Source of the DNA: Chrysopilus asiliformis
Lineage: Eukaryota > Arthropoda > Insecta > Diptera > Rhagionidae
Direction of reading: 5' to 3'
Length of the DNA stretch: 64,000 nt
NCBI GenBank assembly: GCA_964034945.1
Contig: OZ035962.1
Coordinates: 33,879,943 to 33,943,942, forward strand
The position numbers were made by a program, and so were the translations under genes. Shown one piece after another: positions 1 through 10,746 of the stretch. The notes beneath the pieces were generated by a model. It made no database searches and was not told where the DNA came from. It was given only the letters and a program-made list of their open reading frames with translations. How positions within the stretch are numbered: position 1 is the stretch's first letter; each line of letters begins with the position of its first letter.

Positions 1-2
1 AA

Positions 3-2834
3 GTGCTAACGGTCCGGATTCCGAGACTAGCGACCACCGAGATCTACGATAAGATACAAATCCATGCTTTCTCAGACGCTAGTGAACGCGCTTTTGGTAC
101 AGCAATCTACCTCAGGTCTATTGAAAGCGATGGCAGAGCAACAGCTCGACTCCTTTGTGCCAAATCCCGCGTCGCCCCACTCAAAACAATAACTCTCGCT
201 AGGCTCGAACTTTGCGCTGCTCAGGTAACGGCTCAACTTGTTCATCGAATCGAAAGGTCGATTAGCTTTCGAATCAAGGAAGTTTTTTATTGGACAGACT
301 CAAGAATAGTACTTTCATGGCTAAAATCTGAGTCGTCATTTTACAACACCTTCGTAGCAAATCGTGTCGCCAGCATCCAGCGAATTTCAATGGTTTCCAA
401 CTGGGATTATATCAATACAAAATGCAATCCAGCCGATCTTGTCTCCAGAGGGGCGTCTGTTGAGCAGTTAACTAATTCTCCCTTATGGTTCCAGGGTCCA
501 GACTTTCTCAGGCTTCCGCAGAGTCACTGGCCCAATGCCGAAGAAATACTGCCCGATCCTGAATTAGAGAAAAAGGCAACCAATCATGTCTTGTCCTCTC
601 TAAAGGTGGAACCTCATTTCATTCGCTCGATTAATCACAGAAATTCATTTAAATGGCTGCAACGGGTCACTGCATATGTTCTGCGGTTTATTCGACTTTT
701 AAGAACAGGTGGAGCCGCAAATCAAGGTGTACCTCATAACACCCTAACAGTAAAGGAACTCAATGACGCATTGATAACCATAGTTCGCCAGGTACAGATC
801 GAGTCTTTGTTTCTTGAGAGAAAAAGGCTGAAAAAGTGCCAGCCATTAGAGGCATCAAGTAATTTATCAAGTCTCGCACCCTTTTTGGATAAAGACGGCA
901 TCATAAGAGTTGGTGGTCGACTCCCGGAGGCTAAGTTACCGTACGACGCCAAGCACCCTATTCTTCTTCCAAATAATGATGCACTAACATTAATAATCAT
1001 AACACAGCTACACAATGACAATCTCCATGCAGGTCCACAAGCTCTACTTTACATTACGCGACAAAAATTCTGGCCAATCAAGGGAAAAATACTAACGAAT
1101 CTCGTAGTTAGAAAATGTATTCGCTGTAATAAGGTCAAACCCAGGATGGCAGCTCAACTAATGGGTAATCTGCCAGCGGTTAGAGTGCAAGCATCTCGCG
1201 CCTTTTTTAACGCCGGTGTTGACTTTTGCGGGCCTATTTGGACTCACTTCAAGATCCGTGGTAAAAGACCGCAGAAGTCCTACATAGCAGTGTTTTGTTG
1301 CTTTGCCACCAAGGCAATTCATCTAGAAGTCGTCTCGGATCTTTCAACAGCAGGTTTTTTAGGGGGTCTCCGGAGGTTTATCAGCCGACGAGGAAGATGC
1401 CAAAATCTGTATTGCGATAATGCGACAAATTTCGTCGGCGCTCGAAACCAATTGGAGGAGCTCATTCCCGTTTTCCAAGACTGTGTCTCAAAGGAGCTAA
1501 TTTCTAATCAATGCTCATCCAAAGGAATCCAATTCCATTTTATTCCACCGAGAGCACCACATTTTGGCGGACTCTGGGAAGCTGCAGTCAAATCTGCAAA
1601 ATCGCTACTTCAAAGAACGATGGCATCGGCATCTTTAACATATGAAGAACTTACTACAGTTACGGCAGAAATAGAAGCTATGCTTAATTCCAGACCCTTA
1701 ACTCCATTATCTTCCAACCCGAACGACCTGGCCGCGTTGACACCAGGCCACTTCTTGATAGGCGAACCAATGACATCAGTGCCTGATCTAGTAGAGGAAC
1801 CGAGCAACAAGTGTCTGCTGCGCAGATGGCGTTTAGTAGCTCATATAAAACACGAATTCTGGCGGAGATGGAGTCAGGAATATTTAAATCAGCTTCAGCA
1901 ACGTCATAAATGGAAAAACCCTGAACAAAATGTGCAACCTGGAATGATGGTTCTTATTAAGGATGATAATATTCAAGCATTGAAATGGCAGCTTGGACGA
2001 ATAATCAGAACCATACCAGGAGCGGACAACCTAATCCGCGTAGCCGAAATACGGACTAACTCTGGGACCGTACTCAGGCCCATTAATCGTCTAGCGATAT
2101 TACCTGTAGAAGATGGCAACCTTCAAACAGACACTCAAGACACACAAAAAAATCCCGATCATGGTTCACATCAATCAAGGCAGCTTACGGCCATCACATC
2201 AAACCAAGTCAATTCGAGTCTCAAGGACAAGGCAGATGTCCAAAACCGGCGCAAGAGCAAAACCGCCCAAAAGGCATCAACTTCCTTAAGTGCTCTGAGT
2301 ATCATCTTCGTTGCTTTGTTTGCAGTCTCAAGTTGGGGCTATCAAACACGCGAACCGATTGAGATAACGCAATTCAATAAACACCCAGGGATCTATTTTG
2401 AAGGTTTAGGCCAAGCCAGCATGATATCGGATGCTTGGAACCTTGTTTTATATTATGACCTCCAAGGTTATTTTCAAGAATTTCAGGGTCTTTGCCAAAC
2501 CGTGACCAGATTACAGAACCTGTGCAACGTGGCGCCTACTTATCATGAGAGCTGTGAAGCCGTGCTATCGCAACTAAAACACGAACTTCAAACTATTGAA
2601 TCAAGGAACAAACTTTTCGTCAACAAGGCCGGGTATACAAGCAATCGCCGTAAGAGAGGACTCCTGAACATCGTCGGAAATCTTGCCCATAGCCTATTTG
2701 GTATTTTGGACGAAGACTACGCTACTGAAATGGCCGAAACAATCCTAACTCTAAACAAGAACGAAGGTCATCTCTTAGATTTAATCAAGAACCAGACAAG
2801 CATCATCGAAGTAACGGAAAACATCATGATGTAG
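3..2834 (+). CDS. BEL/Pao Pol C-terminal part fused in frame to the first part of an Env-like protein
   Basis: The reading frame is open from the window edge (true start upstream) and ends in a stop supplied by the inserted LTR; native coding ends about 2829. Residues ~20-140 are RNase H (SDASERAFGTAIY, then YWTDSRIVLSWL). Residues ~335-385 are the integrase zinc-binding region (HNDNLHAGPQ, CIRCNKVKP). Residues ~400-560 are the DDE core with GVDFCGP, YCDNATNF and LWEAAVK. Residues ~600-715 look like DUF5641 (GHFLIGEP, RRWRLVAHIKHEFW). A hydrophobic stretch near 755-775 may be the envelope signal peptide. A furin-type RRKR near residue 882 is followed by a glycine-rich hydrophobic stretch as in baculovirus F-like fusion proteins. 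Pol and env share one frame without a stop between them. Domains are seen; processing and function are inferred. Confidence 0.9.
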   Translation: MLTVRIPRLATTEIYDKIQIHAFSDASERAFGTAIYLRSIESDGRATARLLCAKSRVAPLKTITLARLELCAAQVTAQLVHRIERSISFRIKEVFYWTDSRIVLSWLKSESSFYNTFVANRVASIQRISMVSNWDYINTKCNPADLVSRGASVEQLTNSPLWFQGPDFLRLPQSHWPNAEEILPDPELEKKATNHVLSSLKVEPHFIRSINHRNSFKWLQRVTAYVLRFIRLLRTGGAANQGVPHNTLTVKELNDALITIVRQVQIESLFLERKRLKKCQPLEASSNLSSLAPFLDKDGIIRVGGRLPEAKLPYDAKHPILLPNNDALTLIIITQLHNDNLHAGPQALLYITRQKFWPIKGKILTNLVVRKCIRCNKVKPRMAAQLMGNLPAVRVQASRAFFNAGVDFCGPIWTHFKIRGKRPQKSYIAVFCCFATKAIHLEVVSDLSTAGFLGGLRRFISRRGRCQNLYCDNATNFVGARNQLEELIPVFQDCVSKELISNQCSSKGIQFHFIPPRAPHFGGLWEAAVKSAKSLLQRTMASASLTYEELTTVTAEIEAMLNSRPLTPLSSNPNDLAALTPGHFLIGEPMTSVPDLVEEPSNKCLLRRWRLVAHIKHEFWRRWSQEYLNQLQQRHKWKNPEQNVQPGMMVLIKDDNIQALKWQLGRIIRTIPGADNLIRVAEIRTNSGTVLRPINRLAILPVEDGNLQTDTQDTQKNPDHGSHQSRQLTAITSNQVNSSLKDKADVQNRRKSKTAQKASTSLSALSIIFVALFAVSSWGYQTREPIEITQFNKHPGIYFEGLGQASMISDAWNLVLYYDLQGYFQEFQGLCQTVTRLQNLCNVAPTYHESCEAVLSQLKHELQTIESRNKLFVNKAGYTSNRRKRGLLNIVGNLAHSLFGILDEDYATEMAETILTLNKNEGHLLDLIKNQTSIIEVTENIMM
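2826..2829 (+). other. Target-site duplication ATGA, left copy
   Basis: ATGA directly precedes the LTR at 2830 and recurs at 12340-12343 directly after the other LTR. Four bases is the usual size for Ty3/Gypsy. Confidence 0.9.
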
Positions 2835-4425
2835 CGTTTTATCTTTGATATTTTAAAGTTAATCACGATTTTATTCTTGTCCCTCCGCTTGAATCAGCCG
2901 CTGCATACCGCTTTTGCCGGCTTCAGCTCAGGGTTGGGGTGGGTGGTGCGCCACAAACTTCGGGAAGCTACAAAAAATTTATATCTGGGGACCGGTATGC
3001 TACTTCCGTGCTTCGATTTCCAAACATACTAATATTTAGTTACCTTCGTTGGTAACCATCCCTCGCCGATTGCTTATTATTGTAAGCCCACCTCCTTACG
3101 TTTTAATTTTCGGATCACTGCTGCCCTTCATCCCCTCCCTCATGAAAATAATTATTCACGCGACATGGTGAAGGTTTTGAAAATTTTACGGAGAAATCTG
3201 AAACTGGCTCAAATTATGCATACTTTAAAAAAATTAAAACACGTCAAGTTTCCTTTCCCATTTTAACAATTTTTTTATTTATTTCTATTTGAATTCGTGT
3301 TTGTTTGTTCTTTGTTCTTTTATTTTTCTAAACCTAGCTATCTCTACTAAAATTAATGCTACTAATACATTTTTTGTTTCATTTATTCTTTGTTTATCTA
3401 TCTCAATAGTCCATATTAATGTCCATGATCTTATTATTTTAATCACTTTTTTAATTTATATTTATAGTCCATTTAATATATTTATTCCGTTAAAAGTAAA
3501 AAAAAAAAAAACCTGGATCGCTGTGTTCGACGCCGAAGAATTCTGCATCGTGTTGGCTAGCTTTCCTCGAAACTCTGCAGGAGTAGATGATGCTGCGCTG
3601 ACGTCCTTCTCCCCTTCGTTCCTCCTTTTTTCTTTTAAATTTACTTTCAATTTATTTAAACTTCCTTTTTTTTTTGAATTCACTGTGTTTGTATAAACCA
3701 TTTGTTTTATTTTATATCTAACTTTTCAAAATTCTCTCATGTTTTTTTTTCTTCAAAAAAAATTCATTTTTCTTTCATTTGGATTTGCTTTTTCTCAAAT
3801 TTTTAGCTTAAATCACTTTTAAAAATAACGTTTTTAAACTCCCTTTCTTGTTATTCTTTTAAACTCCTTTTTTTTTTAAACTTTCAAAAAAAAAAAATAC
3901 TTTTAATTCTAACATTTTGATCTTTTTGTTCCCTATTTGAGAGGAAAAAAAACTTGAAGGAAGATGAAAAAAAACTTCGGAGTTCCACTCCACACAGTGT
4001 CCAAAATTCAACTTAACTTCTCAAAAAAAAAACATCCCGAGTGAGATTCCGTTGTTTTCAGAATATATAGGCCTAGATAGTTTTGACCAGCTCGTCGTTT
4101 GGACCAATCATGTTTTTATATAAGCCCAGCTGGTTTCTACTCTATTCTTTAACTATACACTTTGCTTGTTGTCAAGTGTAATTAAAAAAAAAAATCGTCA
4201 TTTAATTTGGCTTTAAAGTATTTTGGAATTCCGCTTTTTTAAAAAAAAAATAAAAAATTGATGTAGGTTCATCTTGGGTTTCCGCCATAACCATATATCG
4301 ACGAAGGGATTGTTCTTGGTGTAAAATAATTTATTTTGGATTATCTTACTTGATGTATAATCATGGGGTTTTTTGTTTTATTTTGGGGAGTCAAAGAAAA
4401 TCGGGCAAATGAGGTGCACGTTACA
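2830..4425 (-). repeat. 3' LTR of the Gypsy element
   Basis: Same sequence as 10747-12339 with few differences: a G/C change near 2897, one near the A-run at 3497-3510, an indel cluster near 3720, and G/C near 4042. It is preceded on the plus strand by ATGA (2826-2829). Confidence 0.95.
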
Positions 4426-4779
4426 ACACATTTCGAAAACTTGCTGCCGTCTCGGGCTGATTTCGAAATGGAAAAAGTGCATGAGTTAGAATTAATAATT
4501 ATCATATAAAAAAATATATATAGACTTTTAATAAAAAAAAATTAAAAAAATCGACCCACGCATTTAAGTGTTTCATGCTACCACAACTTAAACTAAATAA
4601 AGAATAGAAAACGATATAAAGTATAAAGAAAACTATACTATTATAAGGATAATGTAATTTATCCGGCGATTTCAGAAGATCGCAAAAAAAGGAAAATGTT
4701 TCTTAAACATATTTATGAGAAAAAGAACGAAAAAATATTACATAACTAAATCTTGTTAAATGCGAGATATAGACTTGTC
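4426..4779 (-). other. Non-coding stretch between pol and 3' LTR
   Basis: 354 bp, AT-rich, without an env frame. The bases next to the LTR (minus strand ...TTTTCGAAATGTGT) give no clean polypurine tract. Confidence 0.5.
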
Positions 4780-7700
4780 CTAGGGTTTAAGGTCCTTCGC
4801 GTGATACGTCCCTATTAGCTTTCCGTTCAAATCTTCGATCACATAGCAGTTGTATCCTTTCCTTTCCCTTATGCGACACTGTATGAACTTTTTGTCTAGT
4901 TTGGCATTGAATTTCTTGAATGCGTCACTCTGGACGAAATTCCTTCTATAGACGATTTGGCCAATTTGAAGTGGTGCCGCTCTTTTGCGAAGATTGTATG
5001 GTACATTATTCTTATCTTGAGCTGCCTTTAGGTGGCGCATCACCTCAGCCTGACGTAGCTGGTGCTGTTCGTTGAGAGGTAGGTTTCGTAGATCACCTGT
5101 ATTGAGACTTTCTAGCTCTCGCAGCAGGTTAAACTCTGTGCCATGCGAAACGTAGTGTCTACCGAAGACCAGAAAATATGCCGTGTGTTTCGTCGATTCA
5201 TGCATAACATTTCTAAGGGCCGATCCAATTTCGTCAAGGTATTTGTCCCAATCGCGCTGGTCACTTTTTATATAAGAGCGTATTGCCGCGAGAAGGGTTC
5301 TGTTCACTCGTTCGGAGGCGTTTGATTGGGGAGAGTACACCGGCGTAAAAGAATGACTAACTCCGAATTTCTGCAAGAATTCAGCGAATGCCCGAGAAGT
5401 GAACTGGGGCCCATTATCCGAATGGATGCTTTCAGGGACTCCGAACAAGTGAAAGATTTGGGACTTCAAAAACGTTATGACATGGCTCGTATTACTATTG
5501 CGTAGGGGCTTCAGTAGGACGAATTTGGAAAAACTATCAAGGACTACGACAATACAGGTATTGCCTTGCTTAGAGCGAGGGTACGGTCCAAGGAAGTCGA
5601 CATAAAGTTTTTGCCAAGGTCTCTCGCCGGGCGGCAGAGATCTCATTGACGGATGAAGGGTTTGGTTCGACGGTTTGCATTCTTTGCACACCTTGCAGGC
5701 AGCGATTTGTTCTTTAACCTGTCGAGCCATCCCAGGCCAGTAATATTTTCGGCGAAGCTTTTCCATGGATTTCGCCACTCCGCAATGACTAGAAGATGGG
5801 ATATCATGGAACATCGTGATAAGGTTTTCGCGCAATTCTTCTGGTATCCAAAGTTTCCAATCATTATCGATGGTTTCGCCAGTGTCACTTTCAGAAATGG
5901 TCCGTTTGTAAATCTATTTTCCGATAACTCTCAAGTCCGGTAGTTTTTCTTGGTTTTCTATGATATTCTGTCGCAATTCAGAGTATGACTCTGTATCAAA
6001 CGCTGAGGATTCAAGATCGATTTCGATGGGTAATTCCGCGATAAGGTCTAAAGCATCCCCGTATACCCTCGACAGTGCATCGGGTACGATATTTTTAGAC
6101 CCTTTTCTATGTTCGAATTCAAAATCGAACATTTGAAGCTTCATACTCCAACGCCCCAACCGTCCGCTCAGGTCTCGCTGTGACATCAGCCACTTGAGGC
6201 TTGCATGATCCGTAATAATTTTAAACTTGGATCCTTCGACATAGGCTCTGAATTTTTTTACAGCCAATATCGCCGCGAGACACTCGAGTTCAGTCACAGT
6301 ATAATTTTTTTGTGATTTGTTGAGCTTCTGCGACATGAACTCTATCGGATTTTCCAATCCAGGTGCTGATTCCTGGAACAAAACCGCTCCAACCCCAGTA
6401 GTGCTTGCATCACATTGGATGCTGAAGGGCTTTGTGAAATCTGGGTACGCAAGGATGGGTGCAGATGTAAGGCAATCCTTTAACTTGTTAAAGCTTGTTT
6501 CGGCTTCGGGACTCCATTTCACCTTCGCGTTTTTGGATAGCAGATCGGTGATAGGGGTAACTAGCGCAGCGTAATCCCTGATGAAACGCCTATACCAGCC
6601 GGCCATTCCTAGCAGGCGTCTAATCTGTCGGACGTTGTTTGGCCTTGGGTATTCGCGGATTGCCCTCACTTTCTCAGGGTCTGTGTGCAATCCCCCTTCC
6701 CCTACAATATACCCCAAATACTTCACAGACTTTGCACAGAACTTGGTTTTCTCTATGTTCAGAGTTAATCCAGCACGTCTGAGACATTTAGCAACGGTGG
6801 CCAATAAACTGAGGTGCGACTCAAAATCGCTCGAGATTACCAAAAGGTCGTCGAGATAGACAAAAACCTGATTGTGGAGTTCATAAGGGATTGCCTTCTC
6901 CATCAACTCACACATCCTTTGGGCTGAATTTGACAACCCGAAGGGTAGTACTTTAAATTGAAACAGCCCTCTGTTCGGAACTACGAATGCTGTTATCTCC
7001 TTCGACTTTTCATTCAAAGGCACTTGCCAAAAGGCATCTTTTAGGTCTAAGCTGGTAATAAACTTTGGACTCGGGAGTCGGCTCAAAATTCCGTTTATAT
7101 GCGGCAGGGGATACGCTAGCTTTTTCGTAACCGCATTCACCTTACGGAAATCCAAACATAGCCGAGGTTTTCCACTCGCCTTTTTGACTACGACGACAGG
7201 GGAAGCCCAAGGACTCTCAGATCGCTCGATGACGCCTAAGGAAAGCATACGCTCGAGTTCTTTGTCGATAAGCTCTTGCATTGCCGGGGAGACCGGGTAG
7301 TAGCGTTGCTTTATAGGCTTGGAATCACCTACATCGATGTTATGACAAACTAAAGACGTTCGTCCGAGACCATCTTTCGCAAACGAGGGAAATTCAGCAA
7401 CAACTTTCTCTAGCTGGCTTCTCTGTATCGGGTTTAAGTCGTGGTAGTTATCATCCTCTTTTACCGCGTCCAACTCATTAAGCATATTTGGAGCAATTTC
7501 AAAAGCATTCCAAAAGTCAATACCCAAGAATAACTCTCGACTGAGGCTCGGGACAATGTATATTCGTATGGTTCGAGACTTTCCATTGTAGGTAATTTCC
7601 GTGTTGACGTAACCCATGATATTTTGGGATGCGCCGTCGGCGGTATGTAATTTTGAGGAGATTTTTTTAAATGGGATATCTAAGGTGGATAAGAGTTCAA

Positions 7701-8051
7701 TGCTACCCTTCCCTAAGCAGGTAATACTCGCCCCGCTATCCAAGAGTCCCACGAAGGTGTGATTAAATATGGAGACATGAATAAAGGGTCTTCGATCAGA
7801 ATTTTCGGGAAGTATGGCCTCACTGACCTCTTTGCGTACTGATTTTTGGTTGCGGAAGTAGTGAATGTTTCTTAGGCTATGGCTTCGAAAAGGTTTACGG
7901 TTCAAAAGGTGTTCAGTATTAGGGTCACGGGGAAAATCGTTGAAATACATTATTGAGTTCTGCGTGGACTGTTGGGATTGTGTCTGGTCGTAGCTGAGTG
8001 GGTTCGGGTTGGTTGAATGTTCGGGCCAGGCGCTCCCCGGCCCGTCATCAA
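4780..8051 (-). pseudogene. pol: Gypsy Pol (protease, RT, RNase H, integrase) broken by one in-frame stop
   Basis: Pol is in the -1 frame relative to gag; the open frame extends back to 8142 but the functional entry is the frameshift site. Order: aspartic protease (LLDSGAS), reverse transcriptase (RLCLDFRKVNAVTKK, YLDDLLVIS), RNase H (IQCDASTTGVGAVLF, TDHASLKWLM), then integrase with a zinc-binding region (SHCGVAKSMEKL, CKVCKECK) and DDE core (YVDFLGP, SDNGPQF, ASERVNR). A TAG at 5916-5914 lies between RNase H and integrase; the same frame stays open on both sides (next ATG-led stretch 5835-4780). As it stands the copy would make protease-RT-RNase H without integrase. Everything else is intact, so a single point mutation is the likely cause. 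An assembly error is the alternative. Confidence 0.9.
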
Positions 8052-9734
8052 GTTTCCCGGATTGCATTTTGGACAGCGTGATTTGTAGACTCCGTCCGCC
8101 CCACAATTGTAGCAGAAGATGTGCAGAGGGGGTGACGGACAATCAAAAAAGCTATGCCCTAGATCCTTACAGTTCCAGCACATAAGGAAATTGTTATTGC
8201 TTTCACGATGCTTTGGTTTGTTTAGTTCGTTCACTGTTTCTCTCGCCTCGATTTCATCGATTTCGTGAACAAAATTTCGGCTCGTCATCCCATCGGGATT
8301 TGCTCGTAAGCGGTTCCACAGACGTTCGAATTTTCTGCAAAGGTCCTGTAAATTGTCTAGGTCGGATACTTCTTTCATATTGCCGCGCACAATATCAATG
8401 AGCTCCGTTTCGCCAATAGGATTTCGCATTCGAGTTGAAAGCGTTTCGACGGCCAACCGAAAATCAGAAAAGGATTCACGAGATCCTTGTTTCCGGTTTT
8501 CAATTAGCTTTCTGATTTCTCGATCGGTCGTTTCACCCCTGAACTCGCGTTGCATGGCGGCCTTAAGCCTGGGCCATGTAAGATTTGGGTTTTTTCGACG
8601 ATAAAGCCAGTACCAATCGGCAGCTTTACCTTCGACGAGATGGTACATGTTATCGACTAATTTAGAAATTGCAACCCTATCAGCCGCAGCTAAAGTTTCC
8701 ACGCGAAACAGAAAATCATCAATTGACAACGCCTGGTTTTGACCAAAACGTAATTTCCAATGTATGACAGGATTTTGATAACGCGGATGTTCTGGCTGGG
8801 TATTTGTGTCGTTGGCCAAAGTGGCTGCTACTTCACCACGACTTTCGGGTTGGTGTTGAGGGCGGATATTTGGCCAACCTTGTTGGTAGTAGTTGGGATT
8901 TGGCGGTTCTTGGGGGAAGTCTAAGCTGAAGTCATTTCTACGACTGGGATAGTAAGCATCGCCACGCACTTGGTCACTAGGACGTAGATTATCGCCCTGA
9001 AAACCCATGTTCTTTCTGCCCGGACCGCCCCTTGGCCATCTACCAGATTTTTTTCGTTCACTTCCGATACTATTAATGAAAGCCGGTTTTAGCAAATGTT
9101 GTTGGGTATTAGGTTTTTTACGAAGATTTGGTTGGTTCGGTGCCTCAGCATTCTGAGGGGGTAACGCGCCGTTATTGGGTACTTTTCGAGTCTCTTTTGG
9201 AATTTCAAGAGTACTTTGGGACTTCGGAATTGCACCGTTGGATTTTAGTGGGTTCGCATTAAGGCGCTCCGCTTCAGCCCTGGGTGACTGTATGGGGGTG
9301 CTAGTTTTGGGTTCAGCTAAACTGGAACCACCTGAAGCGTGGTTACCCCAGTATTCGTTGATTCGATTTAGGTTTTTCTTAACCTCTTCTACAAGACGTG
9401 CAGTCGATGCTGCGATTGCCGGAGCATAATTAGTCAGACGTTTCAGTCGAGCTTCAAAGTGCAGTAAGCGAGACTCGCTCCTCGACATAGCGTCTTCATT
9501 TGCTTCCTGAATGCCTATGTCAACTATTAAACCAATCTCATCAATTTTAGATTGACATTCTGCAAATTCGGAATTCGCAGATCGAATTTTATGTACGTTT
9601 GCTGGTGGTTCTCGCGCGGACTTAATTTCAGCCCTCAAGAAACTGTTAAGTTTATGGTAATCATTAGGGTCTGACAATCCTCGGATATAGCGTTCTACGT
9701 CGAGTTCGTCTTGTGTCAGCAACTTCGGGTCCAT
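7950..9734 (-). CDS. gag: Gypsy Gag polyprotein with CCHC zinc knuckle
   Basis: A 594-residue frame from an ATG right after the leader. It would build the virus-like particle and bind the element's RNA. The first half is hydrophilic and rich in N, P, R and Q; the middle region around residues 320-490 resembles a retrotransposon capsid (for example WYWLYRRKNPNLTWPRLKAA and AAMQREFRGE). Near residue 520 is a CX2CX4HX4C zinc knuckle (CWNCKDLGHSFFDC). A second one follows (CYNCGADGVYKSRC) in which the histidine position holds valine, so it looks degenerate. The C-terminal tail overlaps pol, and a slippery heptamer at 8058-8052 lets ribosomes shift to pol. The frame is intact. Confidence 0.93.
   Translation of the reverse strand: MDPKLLTQDELDVERYIRGLSDPNDYHKLNSFLRAEIKSAREPPANVHKIRSANSEFAECQSKIDEIGLIVDIGIQEANEDAMSRSESRLLHFEARLKRLTNYAPAIAASTARLVEEVKKNLNRINEYWGNHASGGSSLAEPKTSTPIQSPRAEAERLNANPLKSNGAIPKSQSTLEIPKETRKVPNNGALPPQNAEAPNQPNLRKKPNTQQHLLKPAFINSIGSERKKSGRWPRGGPGRKNMGFQGDNLRPSDQVRGDAYYPSRRNDFSLDFPQEPPNPNYYQQGWPNIRPQHQPESRGEVAATLANDTNTQPEHPRYQNPVIHWKLRFGQNQALSIDDFLFRVETLAAADRVAISKLVDNMYHLVEGKAADWYWLYRRKNPNLTWPRLKAAMQREFRGETTDREIRKLIENRKQGSRESFSDFRLAVETLSTRMRNPIGETELIDIVRGNMKEVSDLDNLQDLCRKFERLWNRLRANPDGMTSRNFVHEIDEIEARETVNELNKPKHRESNNNFLMCWNCKDLGHSFFDCPSPPLHIFCYNCGADGVYKSRCPKCNPGNLMTGRGAPGPNIQPTRTHSATTRHNPNSPRRTQ
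8022..8058 (-). promoter_or_regulatory. Programmed -1 ribosomal frameshift signal between gag and pol
   Basis: On the minus strand the gag frame reads G GGA AAC at 8058-8052, a classic X XXY YYZ slippery heptamer. Seven bases later a GC-only six-pair stem (CGGGCC at 8044-8039 with GGCCCG at 8027-8022) closes a ten- to eleven-base loop. Slipping back one base enters the pol frame, which is exactly -1 relative to gag. Heptamer, spacing and frame all agree. Confidence 0.8.
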
Positions 9735-10726
9735 GGTGACAAATTTATTTCAACGACGTGAAATATATAATATTGAAAAAAAAAAACTCACTGTCACAAC
9801 AAAAGGGTACAACAGTCTTGAAACTAAAAAAAATGACTAAATTCAAGCTCGAATTTTATTGAGCTAATAAAAGAAAGGTAATTAGATAAAAAAAAAAATT
9901 CTTAAAACTATCAAAAACTGAAGGGATTATATAAATAGAAAAAATATATGTCAAAATAAGATAATCCAAATTCGCTGAAGTAACCAGCAAAAAAAAATAA
10001 AAAAAAAAAATCTTTTTGAAAATCGATTTAATTATTGTCAAATCCGACAATTACTTTTTTTTTTGTTTCTTTGAATTTTCAAATATTAGTTCTAACAATG
10101 GTAGATAGCAATGACTCTTGATGAATCTATAAAAAGTTCCCTTTGTTTTTATTATAATATTTAACTTCATCCAAAAACTTTTACCAAATTAAAAGACTTG
10201 GAAAATTAAACAAGATTTTATTTATTTTTGTTGTTATTATCATACGATTCTTAAGGGAAAAGACGTCGGAACAGCAAGTGATGTCGAAGAAAAAAACTGT
10301 ATATTAGTATGTTTGTTGTTTAAGCAATTCTAATTTTTGGTTCCAGGGCATTTTGCTAGTGTAGGCTTGATCTTATTCAACCGTTATTCCTATTCTAAAC
10401 TATTTGTTGTTTTTCTTCTGGACTATATAATCGGACAACCGACTATAGATCTACAAAAAAGACTCACAAATAGCAACTCGGAATTTTGTGTGAGCTTCAC
10501 ACGGACAATGGACAACGAACCATCGATTCCATGATCGACGTGCTGAAGTGAAATCTGTATAAAACAGTGACTACTAGCCGAGACAACTCAACTAGGATCC
10601 AACTGTTGGATATAACTCGAGCTTCTTTACTTTCGACTGATACATTTAAACCGATTGTACATTCGCAAAAATGCCATGAACTATTCACTCTTATTTACTT
10701 GCGCAAAACAAAATTCACATCCTCTG
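9735..10726 (-). other. Gypsy untranslated leader
   Basis: About 1 kb between primer site and gag start. It is AT-rich with A/T runs and no coding frame I can support. It probably carries packaging or translation-entry signals, which cannot be recognised by eye. Confidence 0.6.
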
Positions 10727-10744
10727 GCCCCACGTTGGGCGCCA
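10727..10744 (-). promoter_or_regulatory. Primer binding site, complementary to tRNA-Lys(CTT)
   Basis: Two bases inside the 5' LTR the minus strand reads TGGCGCCCAACGTGGGGC. After the TGG that pairs with the added CCA, the next 15 bases are the complement of the 3' end of animal tRNA-Lys(CTT), as I remember that tRNA. This would prime minus-strand DNA synthesis. Confidence 0.8.
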
Positions 10745-10746
10745 TT

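Noticed and set aside
3289..3696. 135-codon frame inside the Gypsy LTR, repeated at 11206-11637
   Set aside because: Low-complexity AT-rich LTR sequence, hydrophobic by composition; coding by an LTR is not supported.
4426..4450. Polypurine tract of the Gypsy element
   Set aside because: Bases beside the 3' LTR on the minus strand are not purine-rich enough to name one.
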